Shown one piece after another: positions 1 through 11,536 of a DNA stretch of 64,000 bases (position 1 is the first letter of the stretch; the number at the start of each line of letters is the position of its first letter). A program made the translations under genes and the position numbers. The notes beneath the pieces were generated by a model that saw nothing but the letters and a program-made list of their open reading frames with translations, was not told the DNA's origin and did no database searches. Origin of the DNA: Streptomyces sp. NBC_00178. GTDB taxonomy: Bacteria; Actinomycetota; Actinomycetes; Streptomycetales; Streptomycetaceae. The DNA lies in contig NZ_CP108143.1 of the NCBI RefSeq assembly GCF_036206005.1, forward strand, positions 5,237,501 through 5,301,500, read 5' to 3'.

Positions 1-1289
1 TCACCTTCGAACTGCTCAAGAAGCACCCGGCGCTCAACGGCAACGGCATCCCCTACGACGGTGTCGCGGTCGAGGGCGAGAAGGTCGTCCTGACCTTCAA
101 GGACTCGCAGTTCGTCAACCAGAACAAGATCATATCGACCTATGTCGTGCCCAAGCACATCTGGGAGAAGGTCGAGAATCCGGAGACCTGGCCCAACCGC
201 ACCCCGGTCGGCTCCGGCCCGTACAAGCTGAAGACCTTCACCCCGCAGACCACCACCCTGACCGCCACGCCCGCCTACTGGAAGGGCACGACCAAGGTCA
301 GGGAGCTGCGCTACAGCACGTACAACGACAACAGCGCCGCGACCACGGCCCTGGCCAACGGCAAGCTCGAGTGGTCGTTCGTCTTCATGCCGAACTACAA
401 GCAGCTCTACGTCGCCAAGGACCAGAAGAACCACAAGCTCTGGTTCCCCTCGGGGCTCGGCATCCACGGCCTGTGGTTCAACACCGCCCGCAAGCCGTTC
501 GACAACCCGGCACTGCGCAAGGCGATGGCCATGGTCGTCGACCGCAACGCGATCCACGTGCAGGCGCAGGCGACCCTCTACCCGGAGATCACCAACCCGA
601 CCGGCATCCCCCTGCCCGCCGGTGACCCGTTCCTCGCCCCGGAGTACAAGAGCGCCACCACCAAGCCCGACGTGGACGGCGCCAAGGCGCTGCTCATGGA
701 CGCCGGCTTCAAGCTCAGCGGCGGCGTGCTGAAGGACCCGAGCGGCAAGCCCGTGAAGCTGACCCTCACCGACCCGGCCGGCTGGAACGACTACATCACC
801 GGGCTCTCGATCATCAAGGACAGCATCAAGCAGCTGGGCATCGAGGCCAAGGTCAAGACCCAGACCGCCGAGGCCTGGACGAACGACGTCGCCGTCGGCA
901 ACTTCGACGCCACCCTGCACTGGACCAACAGCGGCGCCACCCCGTACGACATGTACCAGAACATCATGGACGGGGCGATCCTCCAGCCCGTCGGCAAGGC
1001 CTCCCAGCTCGGCAACTTCGGCCGCTTCAAGAGCCCCGAGGGCACCGCGGCGCTGAAGGAGTACGCCAACGCCACGGACGACGCCACGCGCACCAAGGCC
1101 ATGAACTCCCTCCAGAAGATCATGGTCGAGCAGGCCCCGGTCATCCCGACGGCCGCGGCCCCCATCGGTGCCGAGTACTCCACGAAGAACTGGACGGGCT
1201 GGCCGACCGAGGAGAACCCCTACGCAGCCCCGCAGCACACCCAGCAGGACGCGCTGGAAGTCGTGCTGAACCTGAAGCCCGCCAAGTAA
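1..1289 (+). CDS. ABC transporter solute-binding protein, family 5 (partial, 5' end outside window)
   Basis: The reading frame is already open at the left edge (first full codon at base 3) and ends with TAA at 1289, so the lipoprotein signal and N-terminal lobe are missing. About 428 residues remain. They have the C-terminal lobe pattern of Opp/Dpp-type binding proteins (SBP_bac_5): the GSGPYKL segment, the GLWFNTARKPFDNPALRKA stretch near the middle, and a late VIPTAAAPIGAEY segment. It would capture the substrate outside the membrane and hand it to the permeases that follow 18 bp downstream. Although the family is named for peptides, several members bind oligosaccharides, and the two beta-glucosidases in this operon favour a glucan-derived sugar here. 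The substrate is inferred, not shown. Confidence 0.93.
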   Translation, partial: TFELLKKHPALNGNGIPYDGVAVEGEKVVLTFKDSQFVNQNKIISTYVVPKHIWEKVENPETWPNRTPVGSGPYKLKTFTPQTTTLTATPAYWKGTTKVRELRYSTYNDNSAATTALANGKLEWSFVFMPNYKQLYVAKDQKNHKLWFPSGLGIHGLWFNTARKPFDNPALRKAMAMVVDRNAIHVQAQATLYPEITNPTGIPLPAGDPFLAPEYKSATTKPDVDGAKALLMDAGFKLSGGVLKDPSGKPVKLTLTDPAGWNDYITGLSIIKDSIKQLGIEAKVKTQTAEAWTNDVAVGNFDATLHWTNSGATPYDMYQNIMDGAILQPVGKASQLGNFGRFKSPEGTAALKEYANATDDATRTKAMNSLQKIMVEQAPVIPTAAAPIGAEYSTKNWTGWPTEENPYAAPQHTQQDALEVVLNLKPAK

Positions 1290-1307
1290 GCACGGGAAGA
1301 ACCGGCC

Positions 1308-2363
1308 ATGACCACCGAACAGTCCGAAGACGTGCGCGCCACGGCCGACGTGGTGCTCGAAGCACGCGGAGTCACCAAGCACTTCCCCGTACGGCGCACC
1401 GGCAGGGACCTCCTCACCCGCAGCCGCCGTACCGTCCACGCCGTCGACGACGTCTCGCTGAAGCTCCGGCGCGGCACCGTCACGGCTCTGGTGGGGGAGT
1501 CCGGCTCGGGCAAATCCACCGTCGCGCGGCTGCTCGCCCAGCTGTACCCGCTCACCGCGGGCGAGATCGAGCTGGGCGGCACGGCGGTGAAGGCCGGACG
1601 TGGCCGGTCCTTCCGCAGATACGTCAAGCAGGTCCAGCTGATCTTCCAGGACCCCTTCGCCTCGCTCAACCCGGTGCACACCGTGCGCTACCACCTGACC
1701 CGCGCCCTGAGGATCCACGGCCGGGCGGGGGAGGGGGAGGCGGAACTGGAGAACGGCCTGGCGGCTCTGCTGGAACGCGTCCAGCTGACTCCTCCTCATC
1801 AGTACCTGGACAAGTTCCCGCACGAGCTGTCGGGAGGTCAGCGCCAGCGCGTCGCGATCGCGCGCGCGCTCGGCGCCGACCCCCAGGTCCTGCTCGCGGA
1901 CGAGCCGGTGTCGATGCTGGACGTGTCGATCCGGCTCGGGGTCCTCAACCTGCTCCGCGACCTCAAGGAGCGCCTGCACCTGGCGATCCTCTACATCACC
2001 CACGACATCGCGTCCGCCCGCTACTTCGCGGACACGACCCTCGTGATGTACGCCGGCCGGATCGTCGAGGGCGGTGGCAGCGAGACCGTCACCCAGCATC
2101 CCGCGCACCCCTACACCCAGCTGCTCATCGCCTCCGCGCCGGACCCCGACCGGGTGGCGGACGCCGAGGCGCAGGAGGAGACCGGGAGCGGCGAGCCGCC
2201 CTCCCTGATCGCCCCTCCGGCCGGCTGCCGCTTCCACCCCCGCTGCCCGAAGGCCATGGAGCGCTGCCGCACCGAGCTGCCGCCGCGCTTCGACCTGGCG
2301 GACGGCCAGTGGGCCGCCTGCTGGCTGTACGACGGCACCACCGCCGAGGGAGCAGCGAAGTGA
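1308..2363 (+). CDS. Oligopeptide/oligosaccharide ABC transporter ATP-binding protein (OppF/DppF type)
   Basis: A 351-residue cytoplasmic ATPase that powers the transporter. Walker A (GESGSGKST) is at residues 63-71, the LSGGQRQRV signature starts at 174, and Walker B (LLADEP) has its Asp-Glu at 198-199. The C-terminal 60 residues carry the oligopeptide-transporter C-terminal segment with the Cys pattern CRFHPRCPKAMERC, typical of the Opp/Dpp ATPase pair. The ATG at 1308 follows a weak GGAAGAA ribosome site. The stop overlaps the next gene by 4 bp (GTGA at 2360). Its place directly after the binding protein and before the permeases is unusual, since most Opp operons put both ATPases last. Confidence 0.95.
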   Translation: MTTEQSEDVRATADVVLEARGVTKHFPVRRTGRDLLTRSRRTVHAVDDVSLKLRRGTVTALVGESGSGKSTVARLLAQLYPLTAGEIELGGTAVKAGRGRSFRRYVKQVQLIFQDPFASLNPVHTVRYHLTRALRIHGRAGEGEAELENGLAALLERVQLTPPHQYLDKFPHELSGGQRQRVAIARALGADPQVLLADEPVSMLDVSIRLGVLNLLRDLKERLHLAILYITHDIASARYFADTTLVMYAGRIVEGGGSETVTQHPAHPYTQLLIASAPDPDRVADAEAQEETGSGEPPSLIAPPAGCRFHPRCPKAMERCRTELPPRFDLADGQWAACWLYDGTTAEGAAK

Positions 2364-3340
2364 AGTACATCCTCCAGCGGTTCGCCTTCTACGCGGTCAC
2401 CGCGTGGGCCGCGATCACCATCAACTTCCTGATCCCGCGCATGATGCCGGGCGACCCCGTCGACGCCCTGATGAGCCGCTACCAGGGGCAGCTCGACACC
2501 ACCGCCATCGCCTCGCTGAAGGCGCTGTTCGGACTCGACGAGAACCAGTCCCTCTGGTCGCAGTACACCGACTACTGGTCGCACCTCCTCGACGGCGACC
2601 TCGGCCTCTCCTTCACCTTCTTCCCGACCCCGGTCGGCGAGGTGATCTCCCAGTCGCTGCCCTGGACGCTCGCCCTGGTCGGCATCACCACCCTGATCAG
2701 CTTCCTGCTCGGCACCGGCATCGGCGTCTACAGCGGCTGGCGGCGCGGCTCCTGGCTGGACGGGCTGCTGCCCGTGACCACCTTCATCTCGGCCATCCCG
2801 TACTTCTGGCTCGGTCTCATCGCCATCGCGGTGTTCGCGGTGAAGTGGCAGATCTTCCCGGCCGCCGGCGGGTACGACAACTCCCTGGTCCCGGCCTTCG
2901 ACTGGCCGTTCGTCTCCAGCGCGCTGTACCACGGGGTGCTCCCCGGCGTGACGATCGTCCTGAGCGCCGTCGCCGGGTGGATCCTCGGCATGCGCAACAT
3001 GATGGTGACGGTCTCCTCGGAGGACTACGTCATGGTCGCGCAGGCCAAGGGGCTCTCCGAGCGGCGCGTGATGTTCTCCTACGCCGCGCGCAACGCGGTC
3101 CTGCCCAACATCTCGGGCTTCGCCCTCTCGCTGGGCTTCATCGTCGGCGGCACCCTGCTGGTCGAGATGGTCTTCTCCTACCCGGGCATCGGCTACCAGC
3201 TCTTCCAGGCCGTCGGAGCCAAGGACTACCCGCTCATGCAGGGCGTCTTCCTGATCATCACGCTCTCCGTGCTCGCCGCGAACCTGCTGGCCGACATGGC
3301 CTACGCCCTCCTCGACCCCCGCACTCGTAAGGAGGCATGA
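2360..3340 (+). CDS. ABC transporter permease (OppB/DppB type)
   Basis: A 326-residue inner-membrane permease. I place the start at the GTG at 2360, which overlaps the preceding stop (GTGA) and lies behind GAGGGAG. The longer frame back to 2309 would run well inside the ATPase gene. The first transmembrane helix is at residues 8-28, followed by the large external loop and the binding-protein-dependent transport domain. The EAA-type cytoplasmic loop (VMVAQAKGLSERRV) contacts the ATPases. It forms the translocation pore with the next gene product. Start and stop overlaps of 4 bp on both sides indicate translational coupling. Confidence 0.95.
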   Translation: MKYILQRFAFYAVTAWAAITINFLIPRMMPGDPVDALMSRYQGQLDTTAIASLKALFGLDENQSLWSQYTDYWSHLLDGDLGLSFTFFPTPVGEVISQSLPWTLALVGITTLISFLLGTGIGVYSGWRRGSWLDGLLPVTTFISAIPYFWLGLIAIAVFAVKWQIFPAAGGYDNSLVPAFDWPFVSSALYHGVLPGVTIVLSAVAGWILGMRNMMVTVSSEDYVMVAQAKGLSERRVMFSYAARNAVLPNISGFALSLGFIVGGTLLVEMVFSYPGIGYQLFQAVGAKDYPLMQGVFLIITLSVLAANLLADMAYALLDPRTRKEA

Positions 3341-4448
3341 CGACCGTGTCCGTCACCGCCACCGACGTCGCCGTACTGGACGACCCGCCCGCCCCCGCCG
3401 CCGCGGGCCGGGTCAGGTTCCGCTTCCTGCGCGGGGGGAAGACCCGCACCGGCCTTCTGATCCTCGCGTTCTTCGTGGTCCTCGCCGTGGCGGGCCCCTG
3501 GCTCGCCCCGTACGACCCGGACGCGATGAGCGACCAGCTGCTGCGACCGCCGTCCTCCGAGCACTGGTTCGGGACCACCCAGACCGGGCAGGACGTCCTC
3601 TCCCAGATCCTGGTCGGCACCCGCGGGGTGCTGCTCGTCGGATTCCTCGCCGGCATCCTGGCGACCGTGCTGTCCGTGCTCATCGGGGTCAGCGCGGGGT
3701 TCCTCGGCGGAGCCGCCGACGAGATCCTCTCGATGCTCTCCAACGTCTTCCTCGTCATCCCGGGCCTGCCGCTGATCATCATCATCGCGAGTTTCGTCGA
3801 GGACACCGGGGACCTGCTGATAGCCGCCGTCATCGCCCTCACCTCATGGGCCTGGGGGGCGCGCGTGCTGCGCGCCCAGACCCTGTCGCTCCGGCGCCGC
3901 GACTACGTGGAGGCGGCCCGCGCCACCGGTGAGTCAACCTGGCGGATCATCCTGTTCGAGGTCATGCCGAACCTCACCGCCGTCATCGCGTCCGGCTTCG
4001 TCGGCACCGTCATCTTCGCGGTCCTCTCGGAGATCACCCTCGCCTTCATCGGCGTGGCCGACATCTCCCACTGGAACTGGGGGACGGTGCTCTTCTGGGC
4101 GCAGTCCAACCAGGCCCTGGCCCAGGGTGCGTGGTGGTGGTTCGTCCCGGCCGGCCTGTGCATCGCCCTGCTGGGCACCGCGCTCTCCCTCATCAACTTC
4201 GGCATCGACGAGTTCGTCAACCCGCGCCTGCGCACCGCGACCGGCTCCTCCCGGAAGGTCCGGATGCGGGTCGGCTTCACCCCCGTGGTCCGCACCGCCG
4301 GGCCCCTGTCGCCCGGTGCGTCCGAGCCGCCCGCGTTCACCCCGGTGGTCCGCGACGGCGCGACCCGGCCGCCCGCGCCGGCACCGCCCGGCGCCGCGGC
4401 GCCCGACGCCCCCGATTCGCCGGGCACAGCCAGCAAGGAGCACAGCGC

Positions 4449-4452
<4 letters not shown>
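3337..4452 (+). CDS. ABC transporter permease (OppC/DppC type) with Pro-rich C-terminal tail
   Basis: A 371-residue permease that pairs with the preceding one. The ATG at 3337 overlaps the upstream stop and has a strong AAGGAGG site. An N-terminal OppC segment (one helix near residue 40, then WLAPYDPDAM) leads into a five-helix transport domain with the EAA loop near residue 190 (YVEAARATGESTWRI). After the last helix there is a soluble tail of about 70 residues, rich in Pro and Ala, in which the TPVVR motif occurs twice (GFTPVVR and AFTPVVR). Tails like this are seen in some Streptomyces transporters but have no role I can name. ATGA overlap with the next gene. Confidence 0.94.
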
Positions 4453-5435
<983 letters not shown>

Positions 5436-5489
5436 CCCGATCCGCCCCTCGTCCACCGCCCCCACGGCACACCGGAGTTACGGAGACCC

Positions 5490-6902
<1,413 letters not shown>

Positions 6903-6945
6903 CGTCACCGCACCGACCCGTCACCGGACCAGAGAAGAGCCCCAC

Positions 6946-9900
6946 ATGCCCAGCACGCCGCACCACCGCCCACGCCACCGCGCGAGACCGGTCACGGCCG
7001 CGCTCGCCGCCGCCACCGTGCTCGCCTCCCTGCTCGCCGGGGCCGTCCCCAGCGCGGCGGCCGACGCCGACGAGCCCGCACCGGTCCTCGTCGACCGCTT
7101 CGAGGGCGAGGTCCCCCTCGGCAACCCGCCCGCCGACTCCCTGTTCACCTGGGGCGGCGACGCCGACGACCACCCCGCCCTGACGTTCGAGGAGCGCGCC
7201 GACGCCCCCGAGGGCGACAAGGTCCTCCAGGGCACCTACGACATCAGCGCCTGGGGCGGACTCAGCCACGAGTTCGCCGTCGACCAGCCCCCGAAGGACT
7301 GGACCGCGCACAAGGGCATCCGCTTCTGGTGGTACGGGCAGAACACCGCGCCCCTGCCGCCCGGTTCGGGCAAGCGGATCAACTTCGAGATCAAGGACGG
7401 CGGGGCCAACGGCGGCGCCTCCGAGCTGTGGACCACGTCCTTCACCGACGACTGGGAGGGCTGGCACCAGGTCGAGATCCCCTTCGCGGACTTCGTCTAC
7501 CGGACCGACTACCAGCCCGTCGGCGGCATCGACCAGGTCCTCGGCCTGAACGAGATGTGGGGTTACGCCGTCACCCTCCCGACCGGCGCCCCCGGTTCCT
7601 TCGCCATGGACGCGGTCGAGCTCTACGGGAAGGCCGACCCGGCCCTGAAGTCGAGCGTCGCCGTCGACTCCGCCGTCCACCCCGTCAAGGAGGGCGGCCG
7701 GGCGGACGTCAGGATCTCCGTCGCCACCACCGGCTCCCTGCCCACCGAGGAGCCCGTCACCGTCGCCTGGGCCACCAGGGGCGGCAGCGCGGAACCCGGC
7801 AAGGACTACACGCCGGCCACCGGCACGCACACCTTCCCCGCCGGCACCGCCTCCGGCACCGCGCACACCGTCACCGTGGTCACCACCAAGGACCGGGGAG
7901 CCGAGCCGGCGGAGACGATCCCGCTGGAGCTCACCGTCACCGGCGCCAAGGCGCCGAAGGAGAACCCGCAGGTCGTCATCGACGCCCACGGGCTGCCCTA
8001 CCAGGACGCGAAGCTCCCCGTGAAGAAGCGCGTGGCGGACCTGCTGTCCCGCATGTCCCCGGCCGAGAAGGCCGGGCAGATGACCCAGGCCGAGCGCAAC
8101 GCGCTGAAGGCGCAGGGCGACATCGCCACGTACGACCTCGGCTCGCTGCTCTCCGGCGGAGGCTCCGTGCCGACCCCGAACACGGCGGCGGCCTGGGCGA
8201 AGATGGTCGACGCCTACCAGTTGCGGGCGCAGGCGACCCGCTTCCAGATCCCGCTGATCTACGGCGTGGACGCCGTGCATGGCCACAACAACGTGGTCGG
8301 GTCGACGATCATGCCGCACAACATCGGCATCGGCGCGGGCCGCGACCCGGAGCTGGCCGGGAGGACGGGCGCCGTCACCGCGAACGAGGTACGCGCCACC
8401 GGCATCCCGTGGGACTTCGCCCCCTGCGTCTGCGTCACCCGTGACGAGCGCTGGGGCCGTTCCTACGAGGCGTACGGCGAGGACCCCGCCCTGGTCGAGG
8501 CCATGGAGACGGTCATCACCGGCATGCAGGGCAGCCCGTCGGGCAAGGACCTCGCCCGCAACGACAAGGTCCTGGCCAGCGCCAAGCACTTCGTCGGCGA
8601 CGGCGGTACGGAGTTCGGCTCGTCCACCACCGGCTCGTACACCATCGACCAGGGGATCACCAAGGTCACCCGCCAGGAACTGGAGGCCGTGCACCTCGCG
8701 CCCTTCGCCGAGTCGGTGAAGCGCGGCGTCGGAACGGTCATGCCGTCCTACTCCTCGCTGGACGTCATCGGCGACGACGCCGGCCCGGGCAAGATGCACG
8801 CCAACGCCGAGATGATCAACGGTGTGCTCAAGGACCGGATGGGCTTCGAGGGCTTCGTCATCAGCGACTGGCAGGCCATCGACCAGATACCCGGTGACTA
8901 CGCGAGCGACGTCCGCACCTCCGTCAACGCCGGTCTCGACATGATCATGGTCCCGACCGCGTACCAGGACTTCACCAGGACGCTCCAGGACGAGGTCGCC
9001 GCCGGACGGATCGGCCAGACCCGGATCGACGACGCGGTCTCCCGGATCCTCACCCAGAAGTTCCGCCTCGGCCTCTTCGAGAAGCCGTACGCGGACACGT
9101 CGAACCTGGACGACGTCGGCTCCGCCGCACACCGCGCGGTCGCCCGGGAGGCGGCGGCGAAGTCCCAGGTGCTCCTGAAGAACGACGGCGCGGTGCTCCC
9201 GCTCAAGGCCTCGCAGAAGGTGTACGTCGCCGGCTCCAACGCCGACGACCTCGGCAACCAGGCCGGCGGCTGGACCGTCAGCTGGCAGGGCGCCTCCGGC
9301 GCGACCACCACGGGCACCACGATCCTCAAGGGCATCGAGAAGAACACCTCCTCGGCCACCTTCTCCAAGGACGCCTCCGCCCCGACCGAGGGCTACGACG
9401 CCGGAGTCGTCGTCGTCGGCGAGAAGCCCTACGCCGAGGGCATCGGCGACGTCGGCAACGGACACGACCTGGAACTCACCGACGCCGACAAGAAGGCCGT
9501 CGACACGGTCTGCGCCGCGATGAAGTGCGCCGTCCTCGTCGTCTCCGGCCGCCCCCAGCTCATCGGGGACCGGCTCGGGGACATCGACGCCCTGGTCGCG
9601 TCCTGGCTGCCCGGGACCGAGGGCGACGGCGTCGCCGACGTCCTCTACGGCAAGCGCGCCTTCACCGGGCAGCTGCCCGTGACCTGGCCGAAGTCCGAGT
9701 CGCAGCTGCCGGTGAACGTCGGCGACGCGACGTACGACCCGCAGTTCCCCTACGGCTGGGGACTGACCACCCTGCGGAAGGTGCCGTCCGGCGGCGAGGC
9801 GACGCTCACCGCGCTCGCCGTCGCCGCGCAGATCGCCGAGCACGCGGGCCTCGGGAAGACCCCGGCGGGCAAGGCGATCGTGGACCGGGCGAGGCTGCTG

Positions 9901-10032
9901 GTCCAGCAGAGGGCCGGCGGAAGGCCGGCAGCGGCGGTGTCCAAGCCGTTCGCCGAGGCCGACCACCTGCTGCTCACCGGTGACCTGACCGGCGCCGTGG
10001 CGAAGCTCCGCACGGCGTACCGCGCCGCGTAA
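6946..10032 (+). CDS. Secreted multidomain GH3 beta-glucosidase
   Basis: A 1028-residue exported enzyme. Residues 1-38 form an Arg-rich signal peptide with a hydrophobic core and a probable Ala-x-Ala cleavage site. Residues about 45-225 look like a beta-sandwich carbohydrate-binding module of the CBM11/CIA30 kind. Residues about 228-340 match a Calx-beta repeat. The GH3 N-terminal TIM barrel starts near 350; its nucleophile is the Asp in VISDWQAID (D641). The GH3 C-terminal domain covers about 735-940. A last 80 residues are helical and Ala/Leu-rich, possibly FIMAH-like. The enzyme should release glucose from beta-glucans outside the cell. Last gene of the operon; a terminator follows. Confidence 0.95.
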   Translation: MPSTPHHRPRHRARPVTAALAAATVLASLLAGAVPSAAADADEPAPVLVDRFEGEVPLGNPPADSLFTWGGDADDHPALTFEERADAPEGDKVLQGTYDISAWGGLSHEFAVDQPPKDWTAHKGIRFWWYGQNTAPLPPGSGKRINFEIKDGGANGGASELWTTSFTDDWEGWHQVEIPFADFVYRTDYQPVGGIDQVLGLNEMWGYAVTLPTGAPGSFAMDAVELYGKADPALKSSVAVDSAVHPVKEGGRADVRISVATTGSLPTEEPVTVAWATRGGSAEPGKDYTPATGTHTFPAGTASGTAHTVTVVTTKDRGAEPAETIPLELTVTGAKAPKENPQVVIDAHGLPYQDAKLPVKKRVADLLSRMSPAEKAGQMTQAERNALKAQGDIATYDLGSLLSGGGSVPTPNTAAAWAKMVDAYQLRAQATRFQIPLIYGVDAVHGHNNVVGSTIMPHNIGIGAGRDPELAGRTGAVTANEVRATGIPWDFAPCVCVTRDERWGRSYEAYGEDPALVEAMETVITGMQGSPSGKDLARNDKVLASAKHFVGDGGTEFGSSTTGSYTIDQGITKVTRQELEAVHLAPFAESVKRGVGTVMPSYSSLDVIGDDAGPGKMHANAEMINGVLKDRMGFEGFVISDWQAIDQIPGDYASDVRTSVNAGLDMIMVPTAYQDFTRTLQDEVAAGRIGQTRIDDAVSRILTQKFRLGLFEKPYADTSNLDDVGSAAHRAVAREAAAKSQVLLKNDGAVLPLKASQKVYVAGSNADDLGNQAGGWTVSWQGASGATTTGTTILKGIEKNTSSATFSKDASAPTEGYDAGVVVVGEKPYAEGIGDVGNGHDLELTDADKKAVDTVCAAMKCAVLVVSGRPQLIGDRLGDIDALVASWLPGTEGDGVADVLYGKRAFTGQLPVTWPKSESQLPVNVGDATYDPQFPYGWGLTTLRKVPSGGEATLTALAVAAQIAEHAGLGKTPAGKAIVDRARLLVQQRAGGRPAAAVSKPFAEADHLLLTGDLTGAVAKLRTAYRAA

Positions 10033-10042
10033 CCGCACGAGG

Positions 10043-10080
10043 GCGACCCGGGCGGGCGACGCATTCGTCGCCCGTTCGGG
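10043..10080 (+). terminator. Terminator of the transporter/beta-glucosidase operon
   Basis: Perfect 9-bp stem CGGGCGACG/CGTCGCCCG (10051-10059 with 10064-10072) with a CATT loop. Flanking ACCCG/CGGGT bases can extend it. It begins 11 bp after the GH3 stop codon and lies just before the next gene. Confidence 0.75.
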
Positions 10081-10093
10081 TTACTTTCGGAGT

Positions 10094-11482
10094 ATGCGGA
10101 AGAGGCTGTTCGCCCCCTTGTGGGCCGTCCTGCTGCTGTTGCTCTCAGCGGCCGTGCTGGCCCTGTCCCCGGCCGCCCAGGCCGCCACCTCCACCATCGA
10201 CGACGCGGCCCGCGCGCTGCGCCAGGGCCCCGTCTACGTGGACCCGGCGGCGGCGAGCCAGCTGTCGGCCTCGCAGGAGGCCGCCCTGGAGAAGAAGATC
10301 AAGGACGCCGACAAGCCGGTCTTCGTGGCCGTGCTGCCCGCGACGTCCCAGTTCCCGCCCGACAACCTCCTGCGGAACCTGCGCAGCGACACCGGGATCA
10401 CCGGTGTCTACGCCGTCCGCCTCGGCGACGGGTTCAGCGCGGGCGCCGACCCCCAGGTGATGCCGACCCGGGCGGTGCAGAACCTCACCACGGCCGTGAA
10501 GGCCCCCGGGACGGACACCGACGCCGCGACCCAGTTGAACGCCTTCGTCGACAGCGCGATCGACCAGGCCCGGGGCAGCGCCCCCGCCTCCTGGTCCGGC
10601 GGCGGTGCCGGGGACGGCGCGGCGAGCGGAGCTCCGGCGGCCGGCCTGATCGTCCTCGGCGGTGTCGTCGTGGCAGGCGGGGCCATCGCGTTCACGGTCG
10701 TCCGCCGGAACCGCAAGCGCAAGGAGGAAGAGGAGCGGGTCGCTCTCGAAAGGCTCCGGGTCGTCGTGGACGAGGACATCACCGCGTACGGCGAGACGCT
10801 CGACCGGCTGGACTTCAAGCCGGGGGAGCCCGGCGCCGACGACGCGATGCGCGCCGACTACGAACGCGCGCTGGACTCCTACGAGGACGCCAAGTCCCGC
10901 ATGGGCAACGCCCGCCACCCCTCCGACGTGCGCGGAGTCACCAAGGCCCTGGAGGACGGGCGGTTCTCCCTCGCCGTCCTGGACGCCCGGCGCACACACC
11001 GTGAACTGCCGGCCCGCCGGCCGCCCTGCTTCTTCGACCCGCGCCACGGCCCCTCGGTCGCCGACGTCATGTGGACGCCCGCCGGCGGTGCGGCGCGCGA
11101 GGTGCCGGTCTGCGGCGCGGACCGGACGCGGCTGCGGGAGGGCGACGACCCGATGAGCCGCACGGTCGACGTCGGCGACGGCCGCCGCCGTCCGTACTGG
11201 GAGGCCGGCCCGGCCTACGGCCCCTGGGCCGGCGGCTACTTCGGCGGCGGCCTGCTGCCCGGCCTCCTGATCGGGACCGTGCTGGGCTCCGCCCTCTCCA
11301 CCCCGGCCTACGCGGCCGAATACGGCGGAGGCGACTTCGGCGGCGGTGACTGGAGCGGCGGAGACGTGTCCGGGTCCGACTTCGACTCCTCCGGCTTCGG
11401 CGGGTTCGGAGACGGCGGCGGCTTCGGTGACGGCGGAGGTTTCGGCGGAGGCGGCGGCTTCGACGGCGGCGGCGGGTTCTGA
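10094..11482 (+). CDS. TPM-domain-like membrane protein with glycine-rich C-terminus
   Basis: 462 residues. An N-terminal signal peptide (about 1-31, ending AAQAATS) is followed by an extracytoplasmic domain of about 130 residues whose pattern (VYVDPAAASQLSASQEAAL, then PVFVAVLP) resembles the TPM/YgcG fold. One transmembrane helix lies at about 178-200 (LIVLGGVVVAGGAIAFTVV), followed by basic residues and a charged helical stretch (about 205-310). Near the C-terminus is a second hydrophobic stretch (LLPGLLIGTVLGSAL), then about 55 residues of Gly/Asp/Phe repeats (GGGFGDGGGFGG). Function unknown. GGAG lies only 1 nt before the ATG, an unusually short spacing, and the start could be later. The gene stands alone between terminators. 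Confidence 0.8.
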   Translation: MRKRLFAPLWAVLLLLLSAAVLALSPAAQAATSTIDDAARALRQGPVYVDPAAASQLSASQEAALEKKIKDADKPVFVAVLPATSQFPPDNLLRNLRSDTGITGVYAVRLGDGFSAGADPQVMPTRAVQNLTTAVKAPGTDTDAATQLNAFVDSAIDQARGSAPASWSGGGAGDGAASGAPAAGLIVLGGVVVAGGAIAFTVVRRNRKRKEEEERVALERLRVVVDEDITAYGETLDRLDFKPGEPGADDAMRADYERALDSYEDAKSRMGNARHPSDVRGVTKALEDGRFSLAVLDARRTHRELPARRPPCFFDPRHGPSVADVMWTPAGGAAREVPVCGADRTRLREGDDPMSRTVDVGDGRRRPYWEAGPAYGPWAGGYFGGGLLPGLLIGTVLGSALSTPAYAAEYGGGDFGGGDWSGGDVSGSDFDSSGFGGFGDGGGFGDGGGFGGGGGFDGGGGF

Positions 11483-11483
11483 A

Positions 11484-11513
11484 GGCGGCCCGCCCGCGCT
11501 CCCCGGGGCCGCC
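11484..11513. terminator. Possible shared terminator between convergent genes
   Basis: Inverted repeat GGCGGCCC/GGGCCGCC with a 14-nt loop in the 54-bp gap between convergent genes. No T tract follows, so this is a weak call. Confidence 0.4.
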
Positions 11514-11536
11514 CCGCTCTGTCCCCGGGGGGCAGC

